DNA of 64,000 nucleotides, taken from assembly GCF_021233055.1 (NCBI RefSeq), contig NZ_CP089538.1, positions 4,356,501 through 4,420,500 of the forward strand, read 5' to 3'. The position numbers were made by a program, and so were the translations under genes. This document shows, piece by piece, positions 1-7,461 of the stretch. The DNA is from Spirosoma oryzicola. Its GTDB lineage: Bacteria > Bacteroidota > Bacteroidia > Cytophagales > Spirosomataceae. The notes beneath the pieces were generated by a model. It saw only the letters and a list, made by a program, of their open reading frames with translations. It did not search any database and was not told the origin of the DNA. The first letter of the stretch is position 1. Each line of letters opens with the position of its first letter.

Positions 1-420
1 CATCGAGCGATTTTTAACGCGCAACTGCGAAAGCGCCAACTTATCCGCTACCAAATGATCGAGTTTACCCGCCCGCTGTATCTGTACGGTATTGTCATTG
101 TCGGCCATGAGCGTGTGCAGCTGCTCCAGTCGGCTTGGAAGCACCGTTATGGCTACCTGATAATTGTCCAGGTAAGCTGAATCGCTGGTGATAATATAGC
201 CTCGCGATCCCGTTTCAACGTCTTTGACCAACGATAAAATACTTTCCAGTGAACCGACAACCTCGTAGGTGTGGCGAACGCGTTCAGTATCTGTACGATA
301 CTGATTATAACTGTAAAATGACAAAGTGAACCCTGACGCAATGAGAACCATCGCCACGAAGAAGCCCAGCGCAATGCGTCGGTTCATAATCTTCGGGGCC
401 GATTGTTTGAGTAATTTCAT
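1..420 (-). CDS. CHASE3-domain sensor protein, N-terminal part (cut by window edge)
   Basis: An open frame starts at the ATG at 420 and runs 140 codons to the window edge without a stop, so only the N-terminus is visible. After a short cytoplasmic lead with basic residues there is one membrane segment (about residues 18-36, ALGFFVAMVLIASGF). The following extracytoplasmic stretch carries the CHASE3 hallmark DVETGSRGYIITSDSAYLDNY. CHASE3 is a ligand-sensing domain found at the N-terminus of histidine kinases, cyclases and chemoreceptors. The output domain lies outside the window, so histidine kinase is only the most likely guess. The gene is on the same strand as hslV, which begins 3' of it at 518-1057 in window coordinates, with about 97 bp between them. 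Confidence 0.75.
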   Translation of the reverse strand, partial: MKLLKQSAPKIMNRRIALGFFVAMVLIASGFTLSFYSYNQYRTDTERVRHTYEVVGSLESILSLVKDVETGSRGYIITSDSAYLDNYQVAITVLPSRLEQLHTLMADNDNTVQIQRAGKLDHLVADKLALSQLRVKNRSM

Positions 421-517
421 TACGCTAATAAAATCTATAGACTGCAAATATAAATAAAGAAATGGGCAAACTTGCCTTTGTTAAGCCGTCTATAGAGGGT
501 TGATCACCTGGCACTTT

Positions 518-1057
518 CTAGAGTGTTTCGACAACTAAATTGTGATTCGTGTAAATACACACATCAGCGGCAATGTGTAGGCTTTCGCGTACCATTTCTT
601 CGGCGGATAACGAGGACGCATGCTTCTTTAGAGCTACGGCCGCCGATTGGGCATACACCCCACCTGACCCAATGGCTGCAATCTCGTTGTCGGGCTCAAT
701 AACATCACCCGTACCTGATACCAGCAGCAAATCATCTTTGGTAGCGACAATCAACATCGCTTCCAGTTTGCGTAAATAGCGGTCTGTACGCCACTCTTTT
801 GCCAGTTCGATAGCCGCTCGCTTCAGATTACCGCCGTAAGCGTTCAGCTTTTCTTCAAATCGTTCGATTAGTGTAAAGGCGTCAGCCGTTGAACCGGCAA
901 AGCCAGCCAGCACTTTACCGCCCATTAGTACGCGAACTTTACGGACATTACTTTTGGCAACGGTATTGCCCATAGTGGCCTGGCCATCGGCGCCTAGTGC
1001 GACTTGACCATTGTGCCGGATACCGACCACCGTAGTTGCATGAATTATAGGTTGCAT
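518..1057 (-). CDS. hslV: ATP-dependent protease proteolytic subunit HslV
   Basis: A 179-residue protein matching HslV (ClpQ), the threonine peptidase that forms double hexameric rings and degrades unfolded proteins together with the HslU ATPase in the cytoplasm. Near the N-terminus [19 protein letters not shown] and TMGNTVAK are the family signature. The expected nucleophile is Thr8, so the enzyme would be made with a seven-residue leader (MQPIIHA) that must be removed; many HslV proteins expose the threonine right after Met1. [11 protein letters not shown] in the C-terminal half is also typical. No hslU lies next to it in this window, so the partner must be elsewhere. Length is normal for the family. 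Confidence 0.95.
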   Translation of the reverse strand: MQPIIHATTVVGIRHNGQVALGADGQATMGNTVAKSNVRKVRVLMGGKVLAGFAGSTADAFTLIERFEEKLNAYGGNLKRAAIELAKEWRTDRYLRKLEAMLIVATKDDLLLVSGTGDVIEPDNEIAAIGSGGVYAQSAAVALKKHASSLSAEEMVRESLHIAADVCIYTNHNLVVETL

Positions 1058-1153
1058 GGAATAAAATTGTTAGCTTCTATAACGCACAAAAGCCTGTTTA
1101 CGGTTCATGTAGTGCCGTTTGCTCATCTCCCATAAGGCGTCGTGATGCAGAAG

Positions 1154-1633
1154 TCATTCTTTCACTTCGGCAAATGGGATAGGCCGATTAACGCTCTCTT
1201 CCAGGGATATAAACGTTTCGGTGCGTTGAATACCAGCCACTTTTTGAATCTTGTCGTGCAATACTTCACGCAGATGCTGCGTGTCGCGGCAGACGATTTT
1301 GGCAAAAATGCTGTAGATACCCGTTGTGTAATGAACGTTAACTACCTCCGGAATTTTTTCCAGTTGTTCGGACACTTCACCATACAGTGAGCTTTTATCG
1401 AGGTAAATTCCCAGAAAGGCGCTAATGTCCCAACCCAGTTTGGCGTGATCGATCACCAGTTGCGACCCGCGAACGATACCCATCTGCTTTAACTTGTTCA
1501 TTCGAACGTGAACCGTACCTCCCGAAACAAAAATACGTTTACCGATTTCGGTGTAAGGCATGTTGGCGTCCTGCATTAATAAACTCAGTATTTTTAGATC
1601 AGTATTATCAATTTCTAAATTTTTCTCGGTCAT
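1154..1633 (-). CDS. Lrp/AsnC-family transcriptional regulator
   Basis: The product is 159 residues if started at the ATG at 1633; an upstream in-frame TTG at 1663 gives ten extra unconserved residues and is less likely. The N-terminal winged helix-turn-helix (about residues 6-55: DNTDLKILSLLMQDANMPYTEIGKRI followed by VSGGTVHVRMNKLKQMGIV) is followed by an AsnC/RAM ligand-binding domain (about 65-145). Lrp/AsnC proteins form octamers or dimers that sense amino acids and control amino-acid metabolism. The gene stands alone; it converges on nothing and faces away from the tRNA-like locus at 1808, with an AT-rich spacer between. The regulated genes cannot be read from the sequence. Confidence 0.9.
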   Translation of the reverse strand: MTEKNLEIDNTDLKILSLLMQDANMPYTEIGKRIFVSGGTVHVRMNKLKQMGIVRGSQLVIDHAKLGWDISAFLGIYLDKSSLYGEVSEQLEKIPEVVNVHYTTGIYSIFAKIVCRDTQHLREVLHDKIQKVAGIQRTETFISLEESVNRPIPFAEVKE

Positions 1634-1715
1634 TTTTAGTTTGTTTTTGATAACTGTTAACAATAATAGCCATTTTTTAAATATATTATAAATTTTGCGA
1701 ATTTTTTATATGAAA

Positions 1716-1748
1716 TTTGCAATAGAGCAATAGACTGTATTATCTTTG
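1716..1748 (+). promoter_or_regulatory. Bacteroidota-type promoter for the tRNA-like RNA
   Basis: TTTG at 1716-1719, 21 nt, then TATCTTTG at 1741-1748 match the Bacteroidota primary sigma factor consensus (TTTG / TAnnTTTG). Transcription would begin near 1755 and run into the tRNA-like element at 1808, ending at the terminator at 2004-2041. Confidence 0.6.
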
Positions 1749-1807
1749 CATTGTCAAGTTGATCGAGCGGGGTCACACGCCGGTCTTCTTGATAACTTTT
1801 CTCACAC

Positions 1808-1965
1808 TGTAGGATGTCGAAATTGGCAGACGTGCCCTCCTGTCTCGGGGGTGGTGATAAAGGATAAACGCAGCATAATGCCGCCTGCAAAGGCGACTGG
1901 GGTTGACCACCAGAGTTGTACTGTGGCTAACTGCACCGTGGGCGGTTCGAGTCCCCCTCCTACAG
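1808..1965 (+). tRNA. Unusual tRNA-like RNA, Leu-type body with an 87-nt variable region
   Basis: The sequence folds with canonical tRNA spacing. Acceptor stem: TGTAGGA (1808-1814) with TCCTACA (1958-1964), extendable by C1807-G1965. TG at positions 8-9. D arm 1817-1833 with AAATTGGCAGA, typical of leucine tRNAs. Anticodon stem CCCTC (1835-1839) with GGGGG (1847-1851), loop CTGTCTC, T33 present, anticodon GTC (1842-1844). T arm: GGCGG (1941-1945), TTCGAGT, CCCCC (1953-1957), with one C-C mismatch. Between anticodon and T arm are about 87 nt (1852-1938) instead of the usual 12-20, closed by TGGTG (1852-1856) with CACCG (1934-1938) and holding two internal hairpins. GUC is an aspartate anticodon, Leu tRNAs never carry it, and U37 is abnormal. 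It could be a specialised tRNA-like RNA, an interrupted tRNA, or a tRNA pseudogene. CCA is not encoded. Confidence 0.55.
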
Positions 1966-2003
1966 CATTTGGTTTTTAGTTTGTTGATGAAGTGTAATTG
2001 AAC

Positions 2004-2041
2004 ACGCCGGCTCCCTGATGAGTCCGGCGTTTGTTTTTTTG
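2004..2041 (+). terminator. Rho-independent terminator of the tRNA-like RNA
   Basis: ACGCCGG (2004-2010) pairs with CCGGCGT (2024-2030), followed by TTGTTTTTTT. It ends the transcript from the 1716-1748 promoter and separates it from lepA. Confidence 0.75.
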
Positions 2042-2080
2042 TGCCCGTTTAGATATAAGCGAAAGGCGGACTTTTTTAGT

Positions 2081-2088
2081 TATTTTTG
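2081..2088 (+). promoter_or_regulatory. Probable -7 element of the lepA promoter
   Basis: TATTTTTG matches TAnnTTTG and lies about 35 nt before the GTG start at 2123, downstream of the preceding terminator. No good -33 TTG is seen at the expected distance. Confidence 0.4.
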
Positions 2089-2122
2089 CCGTTTAGTAGT
2101 AAAGACTCCTCCGTTTTACAAC

Positions 2123-3910
2123 GTGAAACATATCCGTAATTTTTGCATTATTGCCCATATCGATCACGGCAAAAGCACGCTAGCTGACCGACTGCTCGAA
2201 TTTACCAAGACTGTAGGGTCCCGCGATATGCAGGCTCAGTTGCTCGACGACATGGATCTGGAGCGCGAGCGGGGCATTACCATCAAGAGCCACGCCATTC
2301 AGATGGACTATATGTACAACGGTGAGTTGTACACACTGAACCTGATTGATACGCCCGGCCACGTCGATTTTAGCTACGAAGTGTCGCGATCCATTGCTGC
2401 CTGCGAGGGTGCACTGCTACTCGTTGATGCCTCACAGGGTACGGAAGCGCAAACCATTTCCAACCTCTACCTGGCGCTCAACAACGATCTGGTCATTATT
2501 CCTGTATTGAATAAGATTGATCTGCCCGGTGCCATGCCCGAAGAAATTAAGGATGAGATGGTCGATCTGCTGGGTTGTGATCGCAATGACATTATTCCGG
2601 CATCGGGTAAAGAAGGCATTGGTGTTCCAGAAATCCTGGCGGCCATCGTCGAACGGATTCCCCCACCAAAAGGCGATCCCAACGGTCCTTTGCAAGCGCT
2701 GATTTTCGACTCGCATTTCAACTCCTACCGAGGTATCGAAGTTATTTTCCGTGTCAAGAACGGCCGCATTCGCAAGGGTGATAAGGTAAAGTTCATGAAC
2801 ACCGGTAAAGAATACTTTGCTGATGAAATCGGAACGCTACGCCTGACCCAGGAACCCAAAGACGTTATCGAGTGTGGTGACGTAGGATACCTGATCTCGG
2901 GAATTAAGGTAGCCAAAGAAGTAAAGGTGGGTGATACCGTTACAACCATCGATAACCCCGCCAGTGCCGCCATTCAGGGTTTCTCGGAAGTGAAACCGAT
3001 GGTCTTTGCCGGTATCTATCCGGTAGAAACCAGCGAGTTTGAAGACCTACGCGACGCGATGGAAAAGCTGCAACTCAATGATGCAGCTCTGGTTTGGGAG
3101 CCTGAAACATCGGCGGCTTTGGGTTTCGGATTCCGGTGCGGCTTCCTGGGAATGCTCCACATGGAGATTGTACAGGAGCGGCTGGAACGCGAATTCAATA
3201 TGACCGTTATTACCACCGTACCGTCGGTGCGGTTTGAGGTATTGACAACCAAAGGTGAAGCTATTCAGGTGTCGGCACCCGCTGACATGCCCGAACCAAA
3301 CCTAATCGATTTCATTGAAGAACCGTTTATTCGGGCGCAGATCATCAGCAAGTCCGAGTACGTCGGTGGCATCATGAGTTTGTGCATGGACAAGCGAAGC
3401 ATTCTCAGAAATCAGGTTTACTTGACCGCCGACCGGGTAGAACTTCAGTTTGAAATGCCACTAGCCGAAGTTGTCTTTGACTTTTTCGACAAATTGAAGA
3501 CGATCTCTCGTGGCTACGCGTCACTTGATTACGAATTCATGGACAACCGCGAATCGGACATGGTGAAGCTGGATGTGATGCTCAACGGCGATAAAGTCGA
3601 TGCGTTATCGGCCATTGTCCACCGGTCGAAGTCGTACGAGTGGGGTAAAAAGCTCTGCGAAAAGCTTCGCGAACTGATTCCTCGTCAACAATTCGAAATT
3701 GCCATTCAGGCCGCCATCGGTCAGAAAATTATCGCCCGCGAAACGCTGAGCGCCCTTCGGAAAGACGTACTCGCGAAGTGTTACGGCGGTGATATTTCCC
3801 GGAAACGTAAACTGCTTGATAAGCAGAAGAAAGGAAAGAAACGGATGCGTCAGGTGGGTAACGTCGAAATCCCGCAGGAAGCATTTATGGCCGTCCTTAA
3901 GATTAATTAA
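2123..3910 (+). CDS. lepA: Elongation factor 4 (LepA), ribosome back-translocating GTPase
   Basis: LepA/EF4 is a membrane-associated translational GTPase that acts on stalled or mistranslocated ribosomes. I place the start at GTG 2123, giving 595 residues, the normal family length, beginning [18 protein letters not shown]. An upstream ATG at 2018 would lie inside the terminator of the preceding RNA and before the likely promoter, and adds 35 unrelated residues. G1 [10 protein letters not shown]2 [10 protein letters not shown]3 DTPGHVDF and G4 NKIDLP are intact; the EF-G-like domains and the LepA-specific C-terminal domain (ending [20 protein letters not shown]) follow. It is monocistronic, closed by a perfect palindromic terminator. 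Confidence 0.97.
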   Translation: MKHIRNFCIIAHIDHGKSTLADRLLEFTKTVGSRDMQAQLLDDMDLERERGITIKSHAIQMDYMYNGELYTLNLIDTPGHVDFSYEVSRSIAACEGALLLVDASQGTEAQTISNLYLALNNDLVIIPVLNKIDLPGAMPEEIKDEMVDLLGCDRNDIIPASGKEGIGVPEILAAIVERIPPPKGDPNGPLQALIFDSHFNSYRGIEVIFRVKNGRIRKGDKVKFMNTGKEYFADEIGTLRLTQEPKDVIECGDVGYLISGIKVAKEVKVGDTVTTIDNPASAAIQGFSEVKPMVFAGIYPVETSEFEDLRDAMEKLQLNDAALVWEPETSAALGFGFRCGFLGMLHMEIVQERLEREFNMTVITTVPSVRFEVLTTKGEAIQVSAPADMPEPNLIDFIEEPFIRAQIISKSEYVGGIMSLCMDKRSILRNQVYLTADRVELQFEMPLAEVVFDFFDKLKTISRGYASLDYEFMDNRESDMVKLDVMLNGDKVDALSAIVHRSKSYEWGKKLCEKLRELIPRQQFEIAIQAAIGQKIIARETLSALRKDVLAKCYGGDISRKRKLLDKQKKGKKRMRQVGNVEIPQEAFMAVLKIN

Positions 3911-3920
3911 AGCCGTAAAA

Positions 3921-3955
3921 AAAGCCCCGTTGATCGATCAACGGGGCTTTTTGTT
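3921..3955. terminator. Bidirectional terminator between lepA and purK
   Basis: A perfect 30-nt palindrome (15-bp arms, 3921-3950) is followed by TTGTTTTTATT on the plus strand and preceded by A-rich sequence, so it can serve convergent lepA and purK. Confidence 0.85.
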
Positions 3956-3965
3956 TTTATTAGTG

Positions 3966-5105
3966 TTACTGACTTACTACTTTGATGGCTCCCTTCACGT
4001 CGGAGACTTTCTTGCGTAGTGCTTCCAGTGAGTTGTCCATAACAGTTACGTGCCCCATTTTACGAAATGGTTTGGTAATCGCTTTTCCGTAAAAGAATGG
4101 AAACACACCAGGCATAGCCAACAGATTTTCCAATCCTTCGTACACCGCTGGTCCCGTAAATCCATCTTCGCCCAGCAGATTGACCATAGCAGCAGGTTGA
4201 TAATCCGCTGTATCGCCGAGCGGATAATTGAGAATAGCCCGCCAGTGCTGCTCGAATTGAGAGGTCACGTTGGCCCGGATGGTGTGGTGACCGCTGTTGT
4301 GCGGACGCGGGGCCACTTCGTTGATCAGCACATTGCCGGACTTATCGAGGAACAATTCAACGGCTAGCAAGCCAACGATTCCAAACGCTTCGGCCGTGCG
4401 ACGGGCAATATCCTGTGCTTGCTGGTTTATCTCCTCCAAAATTTCAGCGGGTGCAAACAGGTATTCAACCAGGTTCAATTCAGGGTGAAAAACCATTTCA
4501 ACGGTTGGGAACGTCTGCACGTCTCCCCGTTCGTTGCGAGCAACAATGACGGCTAGCTCTTTCTCAAAATCGACGGCTTTCTCCAATACACCGGGCGCGT
4601 CAAAGGCTTTACCGACATCGGCGACCGACGAAATGCGTTGCACTCCCCGTCCGTCGTACCCATCGCGGCCTAATTTGTGGAAGGCGGGAAAGAAATCAGG
4701 CTGGTGTATTTCAACCAACGCTACGTCAGCGCGGTTTTCGGTCAGGACAAAATCGGCAGTAGGCAGGTTGTGGTCGCGGTAGAACTGTTTCTGAAGCCGC
4801 TTGTCCTGAATAACCCGGATAACCGAAGGTTGCGGAAAAACTTTCTTTCCTTCGCGTTCGAGCGCTTCGAGTGCTTCCACGTTCACACGCTCGATTTCGA
4901 TGGTCAGCACGTCAACCGTTTGGCCAAACTGGTAAACCGTGTCATAATCAATCAGCGATCCCTGCGTAAATTGCGTGCAAAGGTGGCGGCAGGGTGCTTC
5001 GGCGTCGGGGTCGAGAATATTGACGCGAAGATTCCAGTCGATAGCGGCCTGCAATAGCATCAGACCGAGTTGGCCCCCGCCAAGAATACCAATGGTAGGT
5101 GTCAA
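3966..5105 (-). CDS. purK: N5-carboxyaminoimidazole ribonucleotide synthase (PurK)
   Basis: PurK is the ATP-grasp enzyme that carboxylates AIR with bicarbonate and ATP to N5-CAIR in de novo purine synthesis; PurE then acts on the product. The 379-residue protein opens with IGILGGGQLGLML, the pre-ATP-grasp nucleotide fold, has the central ATP-grasp (FHKLGRDGYDGRGV, EKAVDFEKELAVIVARN) and the catalytic stretch NEVAPRPHNSGHHTI. The only start near the conserved N-terminus is TTG at 5105; no ATG fits. purE is not adjacent. About 100 bp separate it from the head-GIN gene upstream. Confidence 0.95.
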   Translation of the reverse strand: MTPTIGILGGGQLGLMLLQAAIDWNLRVNILDPDAEAPCRHLCTQFTQGSLIDYDTVYQFGQTVDVLTIEIERVNVEALEALEREGKKVFPQPSVIRVIQDKRLQKQFYRDHNLPTADFVLTENRADVALVEIHQPDFFPAFHKLGRDGYDGRGVQRISSVADVGKAFDAPGVLEKAVDFEKELAVIVARNERGDVQTFPTVEMVFHPELNLVEYLFAPAEILEEINQQAQDIARRTAEAFGIVGLLAVELFLDKSGNVLINEVAPRPHNSGHHTIRANVTSQFEQHWRAILNYPLGDTADYQPAAMVNLLGEDGFTGPAVYEGLENLLAMPGVFPFFYGKAITKPFRKMGHVTVMDNSLEALRKKVSDVKGAIKVVSQ

Positions 5106-5205
5106 AAGAGTAATTGGTTGATTAGAAATTTATAGTGCAAAATTACCGCAATCAGCCAATTACCCTAATTACTCTGTACACACAAAGACGCTTTTAGGCG
5201 CTTTC

Positions 5206-5907
5206 TTAATTCTTTTGTGTAATATCAGATCCACCCGACTTGCTCTTTGCCAGCACTTTGGCAGACCCGTAATAGTATATATCTGAACCGCCCGATGCTT
5301 TCATACTTAACTCCCGAGAAGCATTAACGTACACGTCAGAACCACCTGACGAGATTGCATTGCAGGTTTCAACGGTCAGTTTACGCGCGTCGAGGTCAGC
5401 TCCGCCCGAGCCGTTTGCATTGAGCGTCCGCGCTGAACCCTGAATGATGGCATCGGCTCCACCCGATGCCGATACGTTCAGTTCATCGGCTTTAAGCTCT
5501 AGTTTTACGTCGGAGCCGCCCGACGCTTCCACGTTCAAATCATCAAACGACAACCTGCCTTGCCCAAATACGTCAGCCCCACCAGATGCGTGCAGATCCG
5601 TCAGCTGTTTAAACGTCAGGTGCGCTTTGACGTATGTATTCTTTCCAAAGCTCCAGTTCATCACACCTTTGCGGTCGATGTACAGTTTCAAAACGCCGTT
5701 TTTCACTTCTGACTTCACGTCCTCTTCATCAACCCCTTTGACATCAAAGGTTAGTTTTTCGGAACCGCCCTGGGAGAGATAAACATCAATACCGCTACTA
5801 ACGCTCAACCCCGTAAACCCCGACACAGTGCGATCTTTTTTCCAGTCAGTGCTAGCCGAATGCATGCCAGACGCTATAACAAACAAGGATAGTACTATTG
5901 CTTTCAT
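5206..5907 (-). CDS. Secreted head-GIN domain protein (DUF2807), Gly-Ser-Asp repeat
   Basis: A 233-residue exported protein with an N-terminal signal peptide (MKAIVLSLFVIASGMHSAS) and a head-GIN/DUF2807 domain, a right-handed beta-solenoid thought to sit at the cell envelope in Bacteroidota. Six or more copies of an SGG-(S/A)-D turn, spaced about 18-22 residues (LHASGGADVFG, VEASGGSDVKL, VSASGGADAII, NGSGGADLDA, ISSGGSDVYV, KASGGSDIYY, KSGGSDI), mark the coils. Function is unknown; adhesin-like roles have been proposed for the family. It starts at ATG 5907 and faces away from the ABC ATPase at 6186. The 278-bp spacer (5908-6185) holds no gene I can support. Confidence 0.8.
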   Translation of the reverse strand: MKAIVLSLFVIASGMHSASTDWKKDRTVSGFTGLSVSSGIDVYLSQGGSEKLTFDVKGVDEEDVKSEVKNGVLKLYIDRKGVMNWSFGKNTYVKAHLTFKQLTDLHASGGADVFGQGRLSFDDLNVEASGGSDVKLELKADELNVSASGGADAIIQGSARTLNANGSGGADLDARKLTVETCNAISSGGSDVYVNASRELSMKASGGSDIYYYGSAKVLAKSKSGGSDITQKN

Positions 5908-6185
5908 GCTTTAAGAAACGAGTTGGTTTATGTGAAGATGTAACAAAAGCGCATTAAGTTGCACAACTGCTCAGAAAATATGTCCGATTTCAAAAGTAGC
6001 TTTGTCCGCTGCCGGACGAGAAGTTAGAACGACCTAAACCTAATTTATTATTAGACAACCACTTACAAACGTGGCACGACAGTTGAGATTGAGTAAGACA
6101 GACGCAGACTTTGCAAGCGCAGGAATTATTCACGCAGGGCACCTAAATTCTCAACCTCGACTAACGCATTCAACGATAACCGATT

Positions 6186-6866
6186 ATGATTCAGCTTAAT
6201 AACGTCGCTAAATATTACCCCGCTGGCTTTGGCCGAATTTACGTACTCCGCAATATCAATCTGGAGATTGCTCAGGGTGAGTTTGTGTCTATCATGGGGC
6301 CATCGGGTTCGGGAAAGTCCACATTACTGCACATTTTGGGACTGCTCGAAGAACCGTCGGAAGGGGAATATTTATTTGATGACCAGCCGGTTCAAAAACT
6401 ATCCGAGAAGAAACGAACGGAGCTTCACCGCACGCAGATCGGGTTTGTGTTTCAGGCGTACCATTTGATCGACGAACTGACCGTTTACGAAAACATCGAA
6501 ACGCCCCTACTTTACAAAGGACTAGGTGGTTCAGAACGAAAAAGCCGGGTAGCTGAACTCCTCGACCGCTTCAATATCGTTGCAAAAAAAGACTTATTCC
6601 CCGCGCAACTATCGGGTGGCCAACAACAGTTGGTAGGTATTGCAAGGGCCTTAGCGGCTGAGCCGTCGGTAATTTTCGCCGATGAGCCAACCGGTAATTT
6701 GCACTCTGATCAGGCGCGCGACATCATGGAAATTTTCAGCGAACTGAACAAAAAGGATGGTGTTACCATCGTACAGGTAACCCACTCGGAAGCCAACGCG
6801 GCTTACGGTTCGCGGATCGTCCGGCTGAAAGATGGCTGGCTGGAACCTGAAGAAGCTAAAGTCTAG
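6186..6866 (+). CDS. ABC transporter ATP-binding protein (LolD/MacB-like)
   Basis: A 226-residue ATPase of the LolD/MacB/FtsE type. It shows Walker [10 protein letters not shown] (residues 38-46), Q-loop [19 protein letters not shown] signature [15 protein letters not shown], Walker [14 protein letters not shown] and the H-loop VTHSE. In most relatives the signature reads LSGGQQQRVA; here Arg is Leu and Ala is Gly, unusual but not expected to abolish ATP binding. Such ATPases power lipoprotein release or mechanotransmission with an FtsX-like permease. No permease lies next to it here, so it is an orphan ATPase whose partner is elsewhere. Confidence 0.88.
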   Translation: MIQLNNVAKYYPAGFGRIYVLRNINLEIAQGEFVSIMGPSGSGKSTLLHILGLLEEPSEGEYLFDDQPVQKLSEKKRTELHRTQIGFVFQAYHLIDELTVYENIETPLLYKGLGGSERKSRVAELLDRFNIVAKKDLFPAQLSGGQQQLVGIARALAAEPSVIFADEPTGNLHSDQARDIMEIFSELNKKDGVTIVQVTHSEANAAYGSRIVRLKDGWLEPEEAKV

Positions 6867-6888
6867 CTTGACAAAACAGGAAGACTAC

Positions 6889-6914
6889 GGTGTCGGTTTT
6901 GAGAAACCGACACC
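6889..6914. terminator. 11-bp hairpin after the ABC ATPase gene
   Basis: GGTGTCGGTTT (6889-6899), loop TGAG, AAACCGACACC (6904-6914). There is no T-tract on either side, so it may stabilise mRNA ends or act as a weak terminator. Confidence 0.4.
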
Positions 6915-6950
6915 ATCACGATACCCGAAACTGACACGCAAGGCCGGGCT

Positions 6951-7337
6951 TTACTTTTCCGTACTTTTTAACGCCCAATAGATAAGCGCTGGCTGGAAAA
7001 GCAAACGAACAAAGCGTTTTCTGTCGGTATCTAAACCGAACGCACTTCGGTTGTTGACGTATTGAGAAATGTTTCCGGGAAAAACAGCCGCAAAGAACGC
7101 AGCCGCCACCTTACCAACCGTTTCCTGATGCTCTTCATCGGTGAAGATGAGGCTACTTCCCAGGGCGATTTCGGCGATGCCTGAATAAACAACTGTGTCA
7201 TCTACATCAAGGGGAACCCAGTCCGGGACTTGTGCCCTGAAATCTTTTCTCAAAAAGGTCAGGTGGCCTATTCCGGCAAACAGCAGGTTTGCGCCAAGCA
7301 GAAGTCTCGCTGCTTTTTTTACGTTTTTCTCGGTCAT
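6951..7337 (-). CDS. DoxX-like small membrane protein
   Basis: A 128-residue protein with about four hydrophobic segments (residues 7-27, 50-65, 75-92, 107-122). The layout and the motif ARLLLGANLLFAGIGHLTF match DoxX-family proteins, some of which take part in thiosulfate oxidation or quinone-linked redox chemistry; for short stand-alone members no specific role is known. VPDWVP before the second helix and PGNISQYVNNR before the last are typical of the subgroup. The ATG at 7337 is clear. It forms no obvious operon; the next gene on this strand (FG-GAP lipoprotein) ends 125 bp upstream. Confidence 0.65.
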   Translation of the reverse strand: MTEKNVKKAARLLLGANLLFAGIGHLTFLRKDFRAQVPDWVPLDVDDTVVYSGIAEIALGSSLIFTDEEHQETVGKVAAAFFAAVFPGNISQYVNNRSAFGLDTDRKRFVRLLFQPALIYWALKSTEK

Positions 7338-7461
7338 AACGGTGAATTGTTTAGCACTGGTATTGAGCCGGTCATGTACCTGATAAGGCTACCACAAGGC
7401 TCGGTATGTTAACCGTACACTCTTCCGATTGTTGGCAGTCTCTAATGACAGCGCAATAGGT

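Noticed and set aside
1808..1965. Group I intron in a tRNA-Leu gene
   Set aside because: The insertion (about 70 nt) is far below the roughly 200-nt minimum of known bacterial group I introns, sits in the variable region instead of the anticodon loop, and no P3/P7 core is seen.
1746..1979. Frame of 77 codons on the plus strand
   Set aside because: It overlaps the tRNA-like element and its arms, and encodes no recognisable protein; the structured RNA explains the region better.
2018..2122. ATG at 2018 as start of lepA
   Set aside because: It lies inside the terminator of the upstream RNA and before the probable lepA promoter; LepA proteins begin at the equivalent of GTG 2123.
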